NCBI RefSeq assembly: GCF_030547005.1
Contig: NZ_JAUOPN010000024.1
Span: 1-32,630, forward strand
DNA length: 32,630 nt
From: Maribacter sp. 1_MG-2023
GTDB lineage: Bacteria > Bacteroidota > Bacteroidia > Flavobacteriales > Flavobacteriaceae
Direction: 5' to 3'
Shown piece by piece: positions 15,695-24,225 of the stretch. The translations under genes were made by a program, and so were the position numbers. Below the pieces are notes generated by a model that saw only the letters and a program-made list of their open reading frames with translations, made no database searches and had not been told where the DNA came from. Numbering within the stretch: the stretch's first letter is position 1; each line of letters starts with the position of its first letter.

Positions 15695-16192
15695 TTAAAA
15701 AGATTTTAGTTGAAGTTTATTTGGGATGGAATCTACAGTACCGAAAAGCTCTTTTAATTTGTCTTCTCTGTACTTAAATATTTCCATCAACTGTTTTTTT
15801 ACGATAATAGGGTGCGCTAGTTGGCCTAAAAATCCGAAAGGAATTTTATAATCTATAATATCTTCCATGATAACGCCTTCATCTATTTCATTGATAAAGT
15901 GTTTATGGTGCCAAAGTGCATATGGTCCAAACCTTTGCTCATCTACAAAATAATTACCTTGATCTACGTGGGTTATTTCAGTTACCCATTTTGTAGTATA
16001 ACCGGGGAAAGGTGATACCTTATACTGTATAATTTGCCCAGGAAACATTTCTCTATCCGCTCCCGAAAGAATATTGAAACCCATATGTTCAGGAGTAATA
16101 ACTTTTAAATTTGCTGGGTCTGACAAAAATTCCCATGCTTGTTTTTTGCCAATAGGTAGCGCTTGTTTTGAATGTAATTGATATAATTTCAT
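15695..16192 (-). CDS. SRPBCC-family ligand-binding protein
   Basis: This 165-residue protein belongs to the COG4276-like branch of the SRPBCC fold. Visible features are QALPIGKKQAWEFLSDPANLK at the N-terminus (the family's helix-grip start), LKVITPEHMGFNIL, YKVSPFPGYTTKWVTEI, and FGPYALWHHKHFINEI followed by the amphipathic C-terminal helix (KQLMEIFKYREDKLKELFG). Ligand and role are unknown. It is the first gene of the photolyase operon and ends exactly where the SDR gene begins. Genes of this group often lie near photolyase genes in bacteria, so a light-stress role is inferred. Confidence 0.87.
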   Translation of the reverse strand: MKLYQLHSKQALPIGKKQAWEFLSDPANLKVITPEHMGFNILSGADREMFPGQIIQYKVSPFPGYTTKWVTEITHVDQGNYFVDEQRFGPYALWHHKHFINEIDEGVIMEDIIDYKIPFGFLGQLAHPIIVKKQLMEIFKYREDKLKELFGTVDSIPNKLQLKSF

Positions 16193-16206
16193 GTATACAC
16201 ATTTAA

Positions 16207-16235
16207 TAAAGATAGACCGTATAAATGTCTAACAA
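16207..16235 (-). promoter_or_regulatory. Photolyase operon promoter with MerR-type operator in the spacer
   Basis: The minus strand has TATCTTTA (16207-16214, one base from TAnnTTTG) and TTG (16233-16235), spacer 18. The inverted repeat TAGAC-N9-GTCTA (16213-16231) fills the spacer, the position used by MerR-family regulators. TATAAATG (16220-16227) recurs at 16261-16268. No MerR gene is in the window. Confidence 0.5.
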
Positions 16236-16364
16236 TATTCAAAAATACTTAAACATTATTTATAAATGCTTTGTATTAGTCGTAAAAATTGACTTTATCG
16301 ATTAAATTGAATTTAGGTCACTTAAATACAGGTGATTAACATTATTCTAGCTTATTTTGCAACA

Positions 16365-17573
16365 ATGAAACTTTTTGTTCAACAGTTGGGTCTTATTATT
16401 CTTTTCATTAGTACAGCTACGTTAGCTGCGCAAGATAATGTGCAAACTGTTGGCGAACTGCCCGATGATGTATTTGAAACATCTGGATTAATTTACTTTA
16501 ACGGCAATTTAATTACCCATAATGATTCGGGTAACGAAGCTGTACTTTATGAGTTAGATACTTTGACGCTATCTATACAGAGAAGAGTGAATGTTACCAA
16601 TATTCAAAATATTGATTGGGAGGCGATTTCTCAAGATGATGAGTATATCTACATCGGTGATTTTGGAAATAATGTGGGTACAAGAACTGACTTAGCTGTT
16701 CATAGAATTTTAAAAGAAGAGTATCTAAGTTCTAATACCGTCACCGCAACTACCATAAACTTTTCTTATGAAGATCAACAAGTGTACGAGAGTAATGGAA
16801 ATAGTGATTGGGATGCAGAAGCATTTTTTGTTATTGATGATAGAATAGTAGTATTGACTAAGCAATGGCAATCTCAAGGGTCAGTGGCTTACGAATTTTC
16901 TAAATTTCCAGGAACGTATACGGCAAGTATTGTAGGGAATATTGAAGAAGTTGGGTTGATTACCGACGCAACTTATGATGCAGAATCAAACAGATTGGTT
17001 GTAATTGGATATTCTTCGATATTGAGTCCGTTTGTTGGTGTTATAGAACATTTAAATTTTAATGCTGTTTTTGAAGGATATGCACAACAATCTTTAGGAC
17101 TTAATTTTATTCAAGCGGAAGGACTAACACAAACCGGTTCAAGCAGTTATTTCTTTTCATCAGAATATTATTCTAGGCAAACTCCCACCATTGAATCACC
17201 ATCACGGTTATATTCTTTTCAGATTCCGGATGTTGTACCAGAAGCTCCAGAGGAACCGGAAAACCCAGAAGAAACAGAGACTCCCGAGACTCCCGAAAAT
17301 CCTATAGAATCTGAGTTACCCAATAATGTTGCTGTTGAAGATCGATTAATAATTTATCGAGACGAACTTTCTCACATTTATTATTATACTATTACAACCG
17401 ATAAATCTATATTTGGACAAGTTATTTATGATTTAACAGGTAAGCAGGTTTGGCAGAATTCTGGCGAAATTAAAAAGAAGGGTGCTATCTCAAATCACCT
17501 AGAATCTTCAGTTTATTATCTAGCATTATTTCTAGAAGACAGAGTAATTTCAAAATCGTTTGCAGTATATTAA
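16365..17573 (+). CDS. Secreted beta-propeller-like protein with type IX sorting-like tail
   Basis: The 402-residue precursor has a signal peptide (MKLFVQQLGLIILFISTATLAAQ). Repeats such as SGLIYFNGNLITHNDSGNEA and NIDWEAISQDDEYIYIGDFG suggest a beta-propeller. A Pro/Glu-rich linker (about residues 288-316) precedes a compact last domain ending VYYLALFLEDRVISKSFAVY, which resembles type IX secretion type A C-terminal signals (GVY...K.F.V). That tail is divergent, so surface export is probable but not certain. The ATG at 16365 is chosen because it begins the signal peptide; a start 11 codons earlier is possible. It diverges from the photolyase operon. Confidence 0.78.
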   Translation: MKLFVQQLGLIILFISTATLAAQDNVQTVGELPDDVFETSGLIYFNGNLITHNDSGNEAVLYELDTLTLSIQRRVNVTNIQNIDWEAISQDDEYIYIGDFGNNVGTRTDLAVHRILKEEYLSSNTVTATTINFSYEDQQVYESNGNSDWDAEAFFVIDDRIVVLTKQWQSQGSVAYEFSKFPGTYTASIVGNIEEVGLITDATYDAESNRLVVIGYSSILSPFVGVIEHLNFNAVFEGYAQQSLGLNFIQAEGLTQTGSSSYFFSSEYYSRQTPTIESPSRLYSFQIPDVVPEAPEEPENPEETETPETPENPIESELPNNVAVEDRLIIYRDELSHIYYYTITTDKSIFGQVIYDLTGKQVWQNSGEIKKKGAISNHLESSVYYLALFLEDRVISKSFAVY

Positions 17574-17627
17574 ATTCAGTTGCGAGTATTTAAGAATTTG
17601 TTAACATTTCAACCTCTCCTTTATAAG

Positions 17628-17635
17628 TAGCTTTG
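17628..17635 (+). promoter_or_regulatory. -7 box of the DUF2911 gene
   Basis: TAGCTTTG matches TAnnTTTG exactly and gives a leader of about 21 bases. No TTG lies at the ideal -33 distance. Confidence 0.6.
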
Positions 17636-17663
17636 TGATAAATAACTAATCAGAAAAATAATC

Positions 17664-18509
17664 ATGAACAAAGTAGTACTATTTTTATTGGCAATTGTAG
17701 CTTCCTTAACTGTTGAAGCACAAATAAATACACCAGCACCAAGTCCGGCAGCTAAATTAATGCAGACGGTAGGTTTAACTGAAGTGAGTATTGACTATTC
17801 AAGACCTTCTATGAGAGGTAGAAAAGTATTTGGTAACCTTGTACCTTTTGATAAATTATGGAGAACAGGAGCGAACGGATACACTTTAGTAACTTTTGAC
17901 TCTGACGTAACTATAGGTGGTAAAGAAGTTAAAGCAGGAACATATTCTATTTTCACTAAACCAGGAGCTTCTGCATGGGAAGTTTTTATCTATACTGATA
18001 CTGTAGGTGGTGGTACTCCAAGCAAATGGGAAGAAAGCAAAGTAGTTGCTCAATTATCTGTACCAGTTTATAAAATTGAAATGCCTGTTGAAACTTTTAC
18101 AATCACTTTTGATGATGTAACTTCTAACGGAGCAAATATTGGCATCATTTGGGAAAATACTTATGTAGCAATTCCTTTTACTGTTGGTACAGATGCTACT
18201 GTAATGAGCAGTATTGATAAAGCTTTAAACGGACCAACTGCTGAAGATTATTATGCATCAGCAGTATACTATTCTAGTGAAGGTAAAGATATAAACAAAG
18301 CTAAAGAATGGATGGACAAGGCGATGTCAATGACTGATAAGCCTGCCTTCTGGCAACTAAGACAACAGTCTCTAATCTTAGCTAAAGCTGGTGATAAAAA
18401 AGGAGCAATCGAAGCTGCTAAAAAGTCGTTAACAGGTGCTACTGCAGCTGGTAACAGTGATTACATTAAAATGAATAATGATTCCATTAAAGAATGGAGT
18501 TCTAAATAA
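17664..18509 (+). CDS. DUF2911 domain protein, exported
   Basis: This 281-residue protein has a signal peptide (MNKVVLFLLAIVASLTVEAQ). The DUF2911 domain covers about residues 21-175: SPAAKLMQTVGLTEVSIDYS, RPSMRGRKVFGNLVPFDKLW and RTGANGYTLVTFDSDVTIGG are the family core. After about residue 190 the helical segment (AKEWMDKAMSM, GDKKGAIEAAKKSL) looks like two tetratricopeptide-type hairpins. DUF2911 is frequent in Bacteroidetes and has no established activity. Its own -7 box and a strong bidirectional terminator make it a single-gene unit. Confidence 0.92.
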   Translation: MNKVVLFLLAIVASLTVEAQINTPAPSPAAKLMQTVGLTEVSIDYSRPSMRGRKVFGNLVPFDKLWRTGANGYTLVTFDSDVTIGGKEVKAGTYSIFTKPGASAWEVFIYTDTVGGGTPSKWEESKVVAQLSVPVYKIEMPVETFTITFDDVTSNGANIGIIWENTYVAIPFTVGTDATVMSSIDKALNGPTAEDYYASAVYYSSEGKDINKAKEWMDKAMSMTDKPAFWQLRQQSLILAKAGDKKGAIEAAKKSLTGATAAGNSDYIKMNNDSIKEWSSK

Positions 18510-18528
18510 TTAGAATTTTTATAAAACT

Positions 18529-18562
18529 AAAAAAGTCCGTGTTATAAAACACGGACTTTTTT
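18529..18562. terminator. Bidirectional terminator between the DUF2911 gene and galK
   Basis: Thirteen-base perfect arms (18529-18541 and 18550-18562, core GTCCGTG) with an eight-base loop carry an A run on one side and a T run on the other. They can therefore stop transcription of both convergent genes. Confidence 0.92.
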
Positions 18563-18582
18563 TATGGAAAATATTTAGAATT

Positions 18583-19740
18583 TTATTCAAATACTTTTAC
18601 GCCGTCATCAATAGCCAAATGGTAGTATTCAGCATCGATACCAGTTTGTTCTTTATATTGATCTAGTAAAGATTTTATACTTGTATCTAGTTTTTCTGTA
18701 CTCATTAAATTAATTGTACAACCACCAAAGCCGCCACCCATCATTCTAGAGCCAAGCACACCATCTAAGCTTTCACCAATTTTAACCAACGCATCTAATT
18801 CTCTTGTGGTTATTTCATATTGCGTAGACATAGCCCAATGACCTTCTTTGAGTACTGCACCAACGGCATTGGCATCACCAGCAGATAAAACCTTGATCAT
18901 TTTGCGAACGCGATTATTTTCTTCGATAATATAATTTGCACGCTTAACATCGATAGCATCTGTAAGGTTGGTGACTTTTTGTAAATCTTCTAGCGTAACA
19001 TCACGTAACGACGTGATTTCAGGTTTATATTGCTGTACTTCTTTTACAATATTCTCGCATGAAACGCGACGCTTGTTGTATTCAGAATCAACAGCTAAAT
19101 TGTGTTTTATATTAGAATTAACCAATACCCAACTATAACCCTCTAAATTTATAGGGATGTAGGTATGACTCAGATCTTTACAGTCTAAGAAAAATGCATT
19201 TCCCTTTTTGCCATAGAGCACGGCATATTGATCCATTAATCCGCAGTTGAGTCCAATTTTATGTTCTGCTTCTTGTGCGATTAAAGCAATTTCTTCTCTT
19301 GAAATCTCTTTTCCTGATACTTTAGTAAGGGCATAAATAAAACCACAACACAATGCGGCAGAAGAAGAGAGACCTGATCCAATAGGAATATCTCCGCCAA
19401 AAACACAATCCATTCCTTTTAAAGGATAGTTTTTAGCAACTAGAATTTCAATAATAGCCTTAAAATAGTTACCCCAAAAAGATTCAAATTTTTGATGCTC
19501 GCCATTTATTTGGAATACAATTTTCTCTGGCTGGGTTAAAAAAGTTTCAATCTGAATACTATTAAGGTCATTGCCAGAAACAGCAAAATAAATCCCTTTT
19601 TCTATAGAAGCAGGTAGTACCAAACCTTCATTGTAATCAGTATGTTCACCAATTATATTGATTCGTCCTGGAGCTTTAATAAGCGTAGGTGTATTCTTGT
19701 ATTGTTCAATAAAATAAGACGCTACTTGATTATGTACCAT
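18583..19740 (-). CDS. galK: Galactokinase (GHMP family)
   Basis: The enzyme phosphorylates galactose at C1 with ATP, the entry to the Leloir pathway. The 385 residues include KAPGRINIIGEHTDYNEG (about 22-39, the galactokinase signature), GSGLSSSAALCCGF (ATP loop, GHMP motif 2) and MGGGFGGCTINL near the C-terminus (motif 3). The ATG at 19740 matches the family N-terminus; a longer start at 19812 would overlap the symporter gene by 47 bases. Family members also act on galactosamine, so the deacetylase upstream leaves substrate range open. It is the last gene of the PIG-L-microprotein-symporter-galK operon and ends in a strong terminator. Confidence 0.94.
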   Translation of the reverse strand: MVHNQVASYFIEQYKNTPTLIKAPGRINIIGEHTDYNEGLVLPASIEKGIYFAVSGNDLNSIQIETFLTQPEKIVFQINGEHQKFESFWGNYFKAIIEILVAKNYPLKGMDCVFGGDIPIGSGLSSSAALCCGFIYALTKVSGKEISREEIALIAQEAEHKIGLNCGLMDQYAVLYGKKGNAFFLDCKDLSHTYIPINLEGYSWVLVNSNIKHNLAVDSEYNKRRVSCENIVKEVQQYKPEITSLRDVTLEDLQKVTNLTDAIDVKRANYIIEENNRVRKMIKVLSAGDANAVGAVLKEGHWAMSTQYEITTRELDALVKIGESLDGVLGSRMMGGGFGGCTINLMSTEKLDTSIKSLLDQYKEQTGIDAEYYHLAIDDGVKVFE

Positions 19741-19765
19741 TAATTTTTGTAAAAATTTATTGTTC

Positions 19766-21502
19766 TTAGCTTGTAGGTAAAGGCTTTTTAAGCATACGGT
19801 CAAAGGCTTCAAATATAAATGATATTATAATAACTAATGCCGCACCGAAAAAGTTAAGCCATAGATATCCTAATTTTTCTTGACCAGAAGGGTAAATATG
19901 AATTAGATAATAATAAATAATACAAATAATAATTTGTGTAACTAATGCAGCAAAGAAAACGGCATTACCTTTTATAAACTTCAAGAAAAATGCGATTAAA
20001 AATATACCTAAAACATTACCATAGAAAATACTACCAATGATATTTACTAATTGAATTAAATTGTCAAATAGGTTTGCCACACAGGCTATTAATATGGCTA
20101 TAATTCCCCAAATTAAAGTGAAGAATTTAGAAGCTTTTACATAATGCTCTTCTGAAAGATTTTCGCTTGCTCTATTACGCTTATATAAATCTAAAGCGGT
20201 AATAGTACCTAGTGCATTTAACTCTGAAGCTGTTGATGACATCGCCGCAGATAAAATCACAGCTAATAACAGCCCTACTAAACCTGTGGGTAAATTATTT
20301 AGTATGAAGTGGATAAAGACATAATCTTTATCGTTAGTTTCAACCGCATCATTGGCTTGACTAATTAAAGCCTTTGCAGCTATTCTATTGGTGCTATCTT
20401 TATGGTTAATGCGTATAATTTGCTTTTTAGCTTCTTCGACTGCTGTATATTCTTTTATCTCTAAAGCTGCAGAAAATTTGTTTTGAGCAATTCTTTTTTC
20501 TGCTTCTAGTTCTATTTGTCCTTCTTGGAGTAGCTTGTAGTCATTAGCATAACTTGACTCCATTACTGCCTGTGTAGCAGACGGATTAAAATTTAATGGT
20601 GACGGATTGTATTGATAAAAGACGAATACCATTACACCAACTAAAAGAATAAAGAACTGCATAGGTATTTTAAGAACAGCATTGAATATAAGACCTAGTT
20701 GACTTTCTCTTACAGATTTGCCAGATAAATAACGCTGTACCTGACTTTGATCTGTACCGAAATAGGCTAGGAACAAGAACAGTCCGCCTGTAATACCGCT
20801 CCAGAATGTGTATCTACTGGAAGTATTTAAATCAAAATTCAGTATTTCTAATTTATTACTGGCACCAGCAATTTTCATTGCTTTACTAAAGGTAATATCA
20901 GAAGGTAGGTATCCTAATATAAAAAAGAAGGTGATGAACATACCTGTCATAATAATGAACATCTGCTGTTTTTGAGTGACACTCACAGCTTTTGTTCCAC
21001 CAGACACGGTATATATAATTACTAGAGTACCTATAATAATATTTAATGTACGTAGGTCCCAACCAAGTACTGCAGATAAAATTATTGAAGGTGCAAAAAT
21101 GGTAATACCTGCAGCTAGTCCTCTTTGAATTAAAAATAGTATTGCAGCTAAAGAACGAGTTTTAAGATCAAAACGACCTTCTAAAAATTCATAGGCGGTA
21201 TATACCTTCATCTTATGGTAAAGTGGAATGAATACCATACAAATGATAATCATGGCAAAGGGGAGTCCAAAATAGAACTGAACAAAGCCCATACCATCAT
21301 GAAAGGCTTGACCGGGAGTAGATAAAAAGGTTATTGCACTAGCTTGTGTAGCCATAACTGATAGACCTATTGTCCACCATTTAGAATCTCTACCACCACG
21401 AACGTAATCATCTACGTTTTTACTTCCTTTGGTTTTCCATACTCCATAAACTACAATAAAGAGAAGTGTGCTGGCAAGAATAATCCAATCTAATCCTTCC
21501 AT
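19766..21502 (-). CDS. Sodium:solute symporter (SSS/SGLT-like)
   Basis: This 578-residue inner-membrane transporter has about 13 or 14 helices. SVMATQASAITFLSTPGQAF in helix 1-2 and GLLLAVILSAAMSSTASELN in helix 8-9 match the sodium-site and SSS core of the SGLT family. A long polar insert (about residues 310-390, rich in Glu, Lys and Ala) splits the helices and is probably a coiled-coil loop. A sugar substrate is suggested by galK, which follows 25 bases later. The start is firm: ATG at 21502 comes one base after the microprotein stop codon. Confidence 0.9.
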   Translation of the reverse strand: MEGLDWIILASTLLFIVVYGVWKTKGSKNVDDYVRGGRDSKWWTIGLSVMATQASAITFLSTPGQAFHDGMGFVQFYFGLPFAMIIICMVFIPLYHKMKVYTAYEFLEGRFDLKTRSLAAILFLIQRGLAAGITIFAPSIILSAVLGWDLRTLNIIIGTLVIIYTVSGGTKAVSVTQKQQMFIIMTGMFITFFFILGYLPSDITFSKAMKIAGASNKLEILNFDLNTSSRYTFWSGITGGLFLFLAYFGTDQSQVQRYLSGKSVRESQLGLIFNAVLKIPMQFFILLVGVMVFVFYQYNPSPLNFNPSATQAVMESSYANDYKLLQEGQIELEAEKRIAQNKFSAALEIKEYTAVEEAKKQIIRINHKDSTNRIAAKALISQANDAVETNDKDYVFIHFILNNLPTGLVGLLLAVILSAAMSSTASELNALGTITALDLYKRNRASENLSEEHYVKASKFFTLIWGIIAILIACVANLFDNLIQLVNIIGSIFYGNVLGIFLIAFFLKFIKGNAVFFAALVTQIIICIIYYYLIHIYPSGQEKLGYLWLNFFGAALVIIISFIFEAFDRMLKKPLPTS

Positions 21503-21503
21503 A

Positions 21504-21617
21504 TTAATTAAATGACGTCATTACGTAATAGAAAATAAGAACATATATAAGATTGAGTACCAACACAATGGTGTACTCTTTTTTCCAAGTTTTATTTTCA
21601 TCCCGTTCGTTGCTCAT
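21504..21617 (-). CDS. 37-residue single-pass membrane microprotein
   Basis: This frame encodes MSNERDENKTWKKEY, a hydrophobic stretch (TIVLVLNLIYVLIFYYVM) and a short tail, TSFN. A charged N-terminus, one transmembrane helix and the tail fit a small transporter-associated subunit. Its ATG overlaps the PIG-L stop codon (ATGA at 21617-21614) and its TAA ends one base before the symporter ATG, so all three are translationally coupled. The length is below usual annotation limits. Regulation or stabilisation of the symporter is inferred from position; I do not recognise a named family. Confidence 0.78.
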   Translation of the reverse strand: MSNERDENKTWKKEYTIVLVLNLIYVLIFYYVMTSFN

Positions 21618-24145
21618 CCTTTGATTTTGGCTTTTGTTTCAACTTTATCTTTTCCAACAGAAAGCATATTAGAAAATAGCTTGTAAGCTCCAGGAACACC
21701 AACCGGTAATTCTCTGAAAAAGCTCAGTCCGGTATAAATATAGTTTCCCTTTCCATACGGGGCAATTAAAAGACTACCTTTTGTTGATTCTTCTCCATCA
21801 TCATGCATTTCTAATACAGGTGTGAATTCTGCGCTCCATTTATTAGGAAAGTACAATCCTCGTTCTTGAACCCAACCGTCAAAATCACTCTCGCTGATTT
21901 CATTTGGAAAATGTACGAGTGAATTATCTTTTGCAATTATCTCTACTTTAGAATTTTCATTCGTTACACGGTCTCTTGAAATTTCTAGGTCATAAGGCGC
22001 TATATTTTCAAATTGAGAACCCCATCTGCTAGCAGTGTTATATTGCACAATTACTGTACCGCCATTTTTAGCATAATCTAGAATAAATCGTTGCTTAAAT
22101 TTTAGTTCTTCTACTACGTTATATGCTCTAATACCTAAGACAACAGCATCATATTTTTTTAATGATTCTTTTGTGATGGTTGTAGGGTCAATTAGTTGAA
22201 CATTGTATCCTATTTGTTCTAAACTTGTAGGTACTTCATCTCCAGCACCCATAATATAACCTATATTTTCTCCTGCTTTCTGGATGTTTAATCGAACTAC
22301 TTTGCTTTCTGAAGGTAGTAAAACAGTTTGCGTTGGTACATGGTCATAAGCTATGGTCACCAACTCTTTGCTAATTTCGTTTCCATTTAGTTTTATGATA
22401 GGGGAGATGCTACTTTCGTTCTCGGTAGCTGGCGGACTCAACGTAAAATATACAGTTTGCTCATCGCCTTTTTTGTTGATTGAGAATGGTTGCGATTTTT
22501 TATCAACTTGCCACCCTGTGCCGTATTTTAATTCAACTGTACCAGAGATACTGTCTTTGTGAGCCTTAATAGTAACGGGAATTCTTTTTTGTGATGCATC
22601 GGCAAATATTAAAACCTTATCGGTAAAGCTCGCTGTTGCCTCTGGTACCACTTCAAAAGGCTGATAAATTTCTCCTTTATCGGGTTTTGCATATTTATAA
22701 ACGACAGGTCTGGTAATAGGAATTAAAACATCGTTTATGTTTAAATTAAAAGTAGCATTAAATGCTCGTGGTGTTTCTGGTTTTCCTATTAAGTCGGTAT
22801 TCTTAACGGTATACGTTCCTAAAGTTCCTTTTTCCATTAACCAGTAAGGACTAGTGAAATCTGTGGAAGCCGGAATATTTAATTCAACTTTCTTTTCAAA
22901 CAATTCATTATTGTTTAAAACAGTATTATCAATGTTACTATTCTGGTCATTCAGAAATATTGATTTTATTTCAATATTAATATCACTTCTATTCAATGCT
23001 TGAATTTGAACATCGACGTTTTGACTAGGATTTGTATACCCCGTTTTCGTAAAAGCTTCTAAATGCAATCCAGTAATAGCTGAAATGATTGTTGTTAATT
23101 CTACTGTTTTCAAATTTTTCCAATGCTCATCAGATATATTTTGTAATAACTGATACGCTTCAAGCAATTTTGGCAAATGTGACGTAGGGTTTTTGAAATT
23201 AAAATTATCCTGTACATCGTAAAGAATTTCACCGATAGCTTTTCCTCCCTCAATTCTAGACCAACTAGTATCGATACCATCAAAAATGTTCGACTTGTCT
23301 TTTGGTAAATCGCCTTTTAATAATTCAATGTATTCATCTTCTGTGCCTCTAGAACTTAGCCTTCCGAAACCTTGGCATAAGTGCTGACTGCTAGCTAATG
23401 AAGCTATTTCGTTATTAGACATGCCTAACATAGGGTAGTAGGTGCCTACATCCATATGTAAAAGATTAGTTTTATCTGCCGCTTTAAATTTTTCTCGGCT
23501 ACCATAAAACCACCACGATGTATTGAAAAATAATCGTTTTGGTTGCCAAGTGTTTGTTGATGATAATTGCTCTGGGTAGGCATTAGAATCATTTGCTAGG
23601 TCGAATGCCTCGAAACTTAACATTGCCGAAGAGGTGTGATGACCATGTGTTGTACCTGGCGATCTATGATCGAATCTATTGATAATTACATCTGGTTTAA
23701 ATTTACGAATAGTTCTAACCACATCACCAAGAATGGCTTCTTTGTCCCAAATTTTTAGAGTTTCACTTGGTTGTTTTGAGTAACCAAAATCATTAGCGCG
23801 ACTAAAAAATTGTTCACCACCGTCAACTCTTCTTGCTGCAAGTAATTCTTGTGTTCGTAGTACTCCTAAAAGTTCACGTAATTCTGGACCAATTAAATTC
23901 TGACCTCCATCGCCTCTGGTAAGAGATAAATAACCTGTTCTTGCTTTAACGTTGTTAGATAGATATGATATTAAGCGGGTGTTTTCATCGTCTGGGTGGG
24001 CAGCTATATAAAGTGCCGTACCTAAAAAATTAAGCTTTTCAATAGAGTGGTAAATGTCGGTTGCAGAACTATTCTTGGGGGTTTGGGCTTTCAGGGTACC
24101 GAGTACAAAGATACTGCAGGTTATTAACCCTAATAAATATCGCAT
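21614..24145 (-). CDS. Exported PIG-L family deacetylase with extra C-terminal domains
   Basis: This 843-residue protein has a signal peptide (MRYLLGLITCSIFVLGTLKA). The PIG-L/LmbE domain shows the metal motif AHPDDE (residues 49-54) and GTTHGHHTSSAM, supplying the other zinc ligand near residue 166. PIG-L enzymes remove N-acetyl groups from sugars such as GlcNAc. The long remainder (about residues 280-843) holds beta-rich segments and a region near AVVLGIRAYN and KNGGTVIVQYNT that looks like a glutamine-amidotransferase-like fold. Exported and first in an operon with a symporter and galK, it may deacetylate an external amino sugar; this is inference. Confidence 0.85.
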   Translation of the reverse strand: MRYLLGLITCSIFVLGTLKAQTPKNSSATDIYHSIEKLNFLGTALYIAAHPDDENTRLISYLSNNVKARTGYLSLTRGDGGQNLIGPELRELLGVLRTQELLAARRVDGGEQFFSRANDFGYSKQPSETLKIWDKEAILGDVVRTIRKFKPDVIINRFDHRSPGTTHGHHTSSAMLSFEAFDLANDSNAYPEQLSSTNTWQPKRLFFNTSWWFYGSREKFKAADKTNLLHMDVGTYYPMLGMSNNEIASLASSQHLCQGFGRLSSRGTEDEYIELLKGDLPKDKSNIFDGIDTSWSRIEGGKAIGEILYDVQDNFNFKNPTSHLPKLLEAYQLLQNISDEHWKNLKTVELTTIISAITGLHLEAFTKTGYTNPSQNVDVQIQALNRSDINIEIKSIFLNDQNSNIDNTVLNNNELFEKKVELNIPASTDFTSPYWLMEKGTLGTYTVKNTDLIGKPETPRAFNATFNLNINDVLIPITRPVVYKYAKPDKGEIYQPFEVVPEATASFTDKVLIFADASQKRIPVTIKAHKDSISGTVELKYGTGWQVDKKSQPFSINKKGDEQTVYFTLSPPATENESSISPIIKLNGNEISKELVTIAYDHVPTQTVLLPSESKVVRLNIQKAGENIGYIMGAGDEVPTSLEQIGYNVQLIDPTTITKESLKKYDAVVLGIRAYNVVEELKFKQRFILDYAKNGGTVIVQYNTASRWGSQFENIAPYDLEISRDRVTNENSKVEIIAKDNSLVHFPNEISESDFDGWVQERGLYFPNKWSAEFTPVLEMHDDGEESTKGSLLIAPYGKGNYIYTGLSFFRELPVGVPGAYKLFSNMLSVGKDKVETKAKIKG

Positions 24146-24170
24146 TTTAAGTTGGTTTTGGTAGTAATTT

Positions 24171-24178
24171 CAAATATA
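24171..24178 (-). promoter_or_regulatory. -7 box of the PIG-L-symporter-galK operon
   Basis: TATATTTG on the minus strand matches TAnnTTTG exactly, 25 bases before the ATG at 24145. The -33 side lacks a TTG. Confidence 0.6.
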
Positions 24179-24225
24179 ATAAGATTAGTACCTAAGCTCG
24201 CTTTTTTACGACTTCTTTAACAGAA

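Noticed and set aside
18529..18562. Palindromic repeat as a mobile REP-like element
   Set aside because: It is a single copy between convergent genes with A/T runs on both sides, which is explained by a bidirectional terminator.
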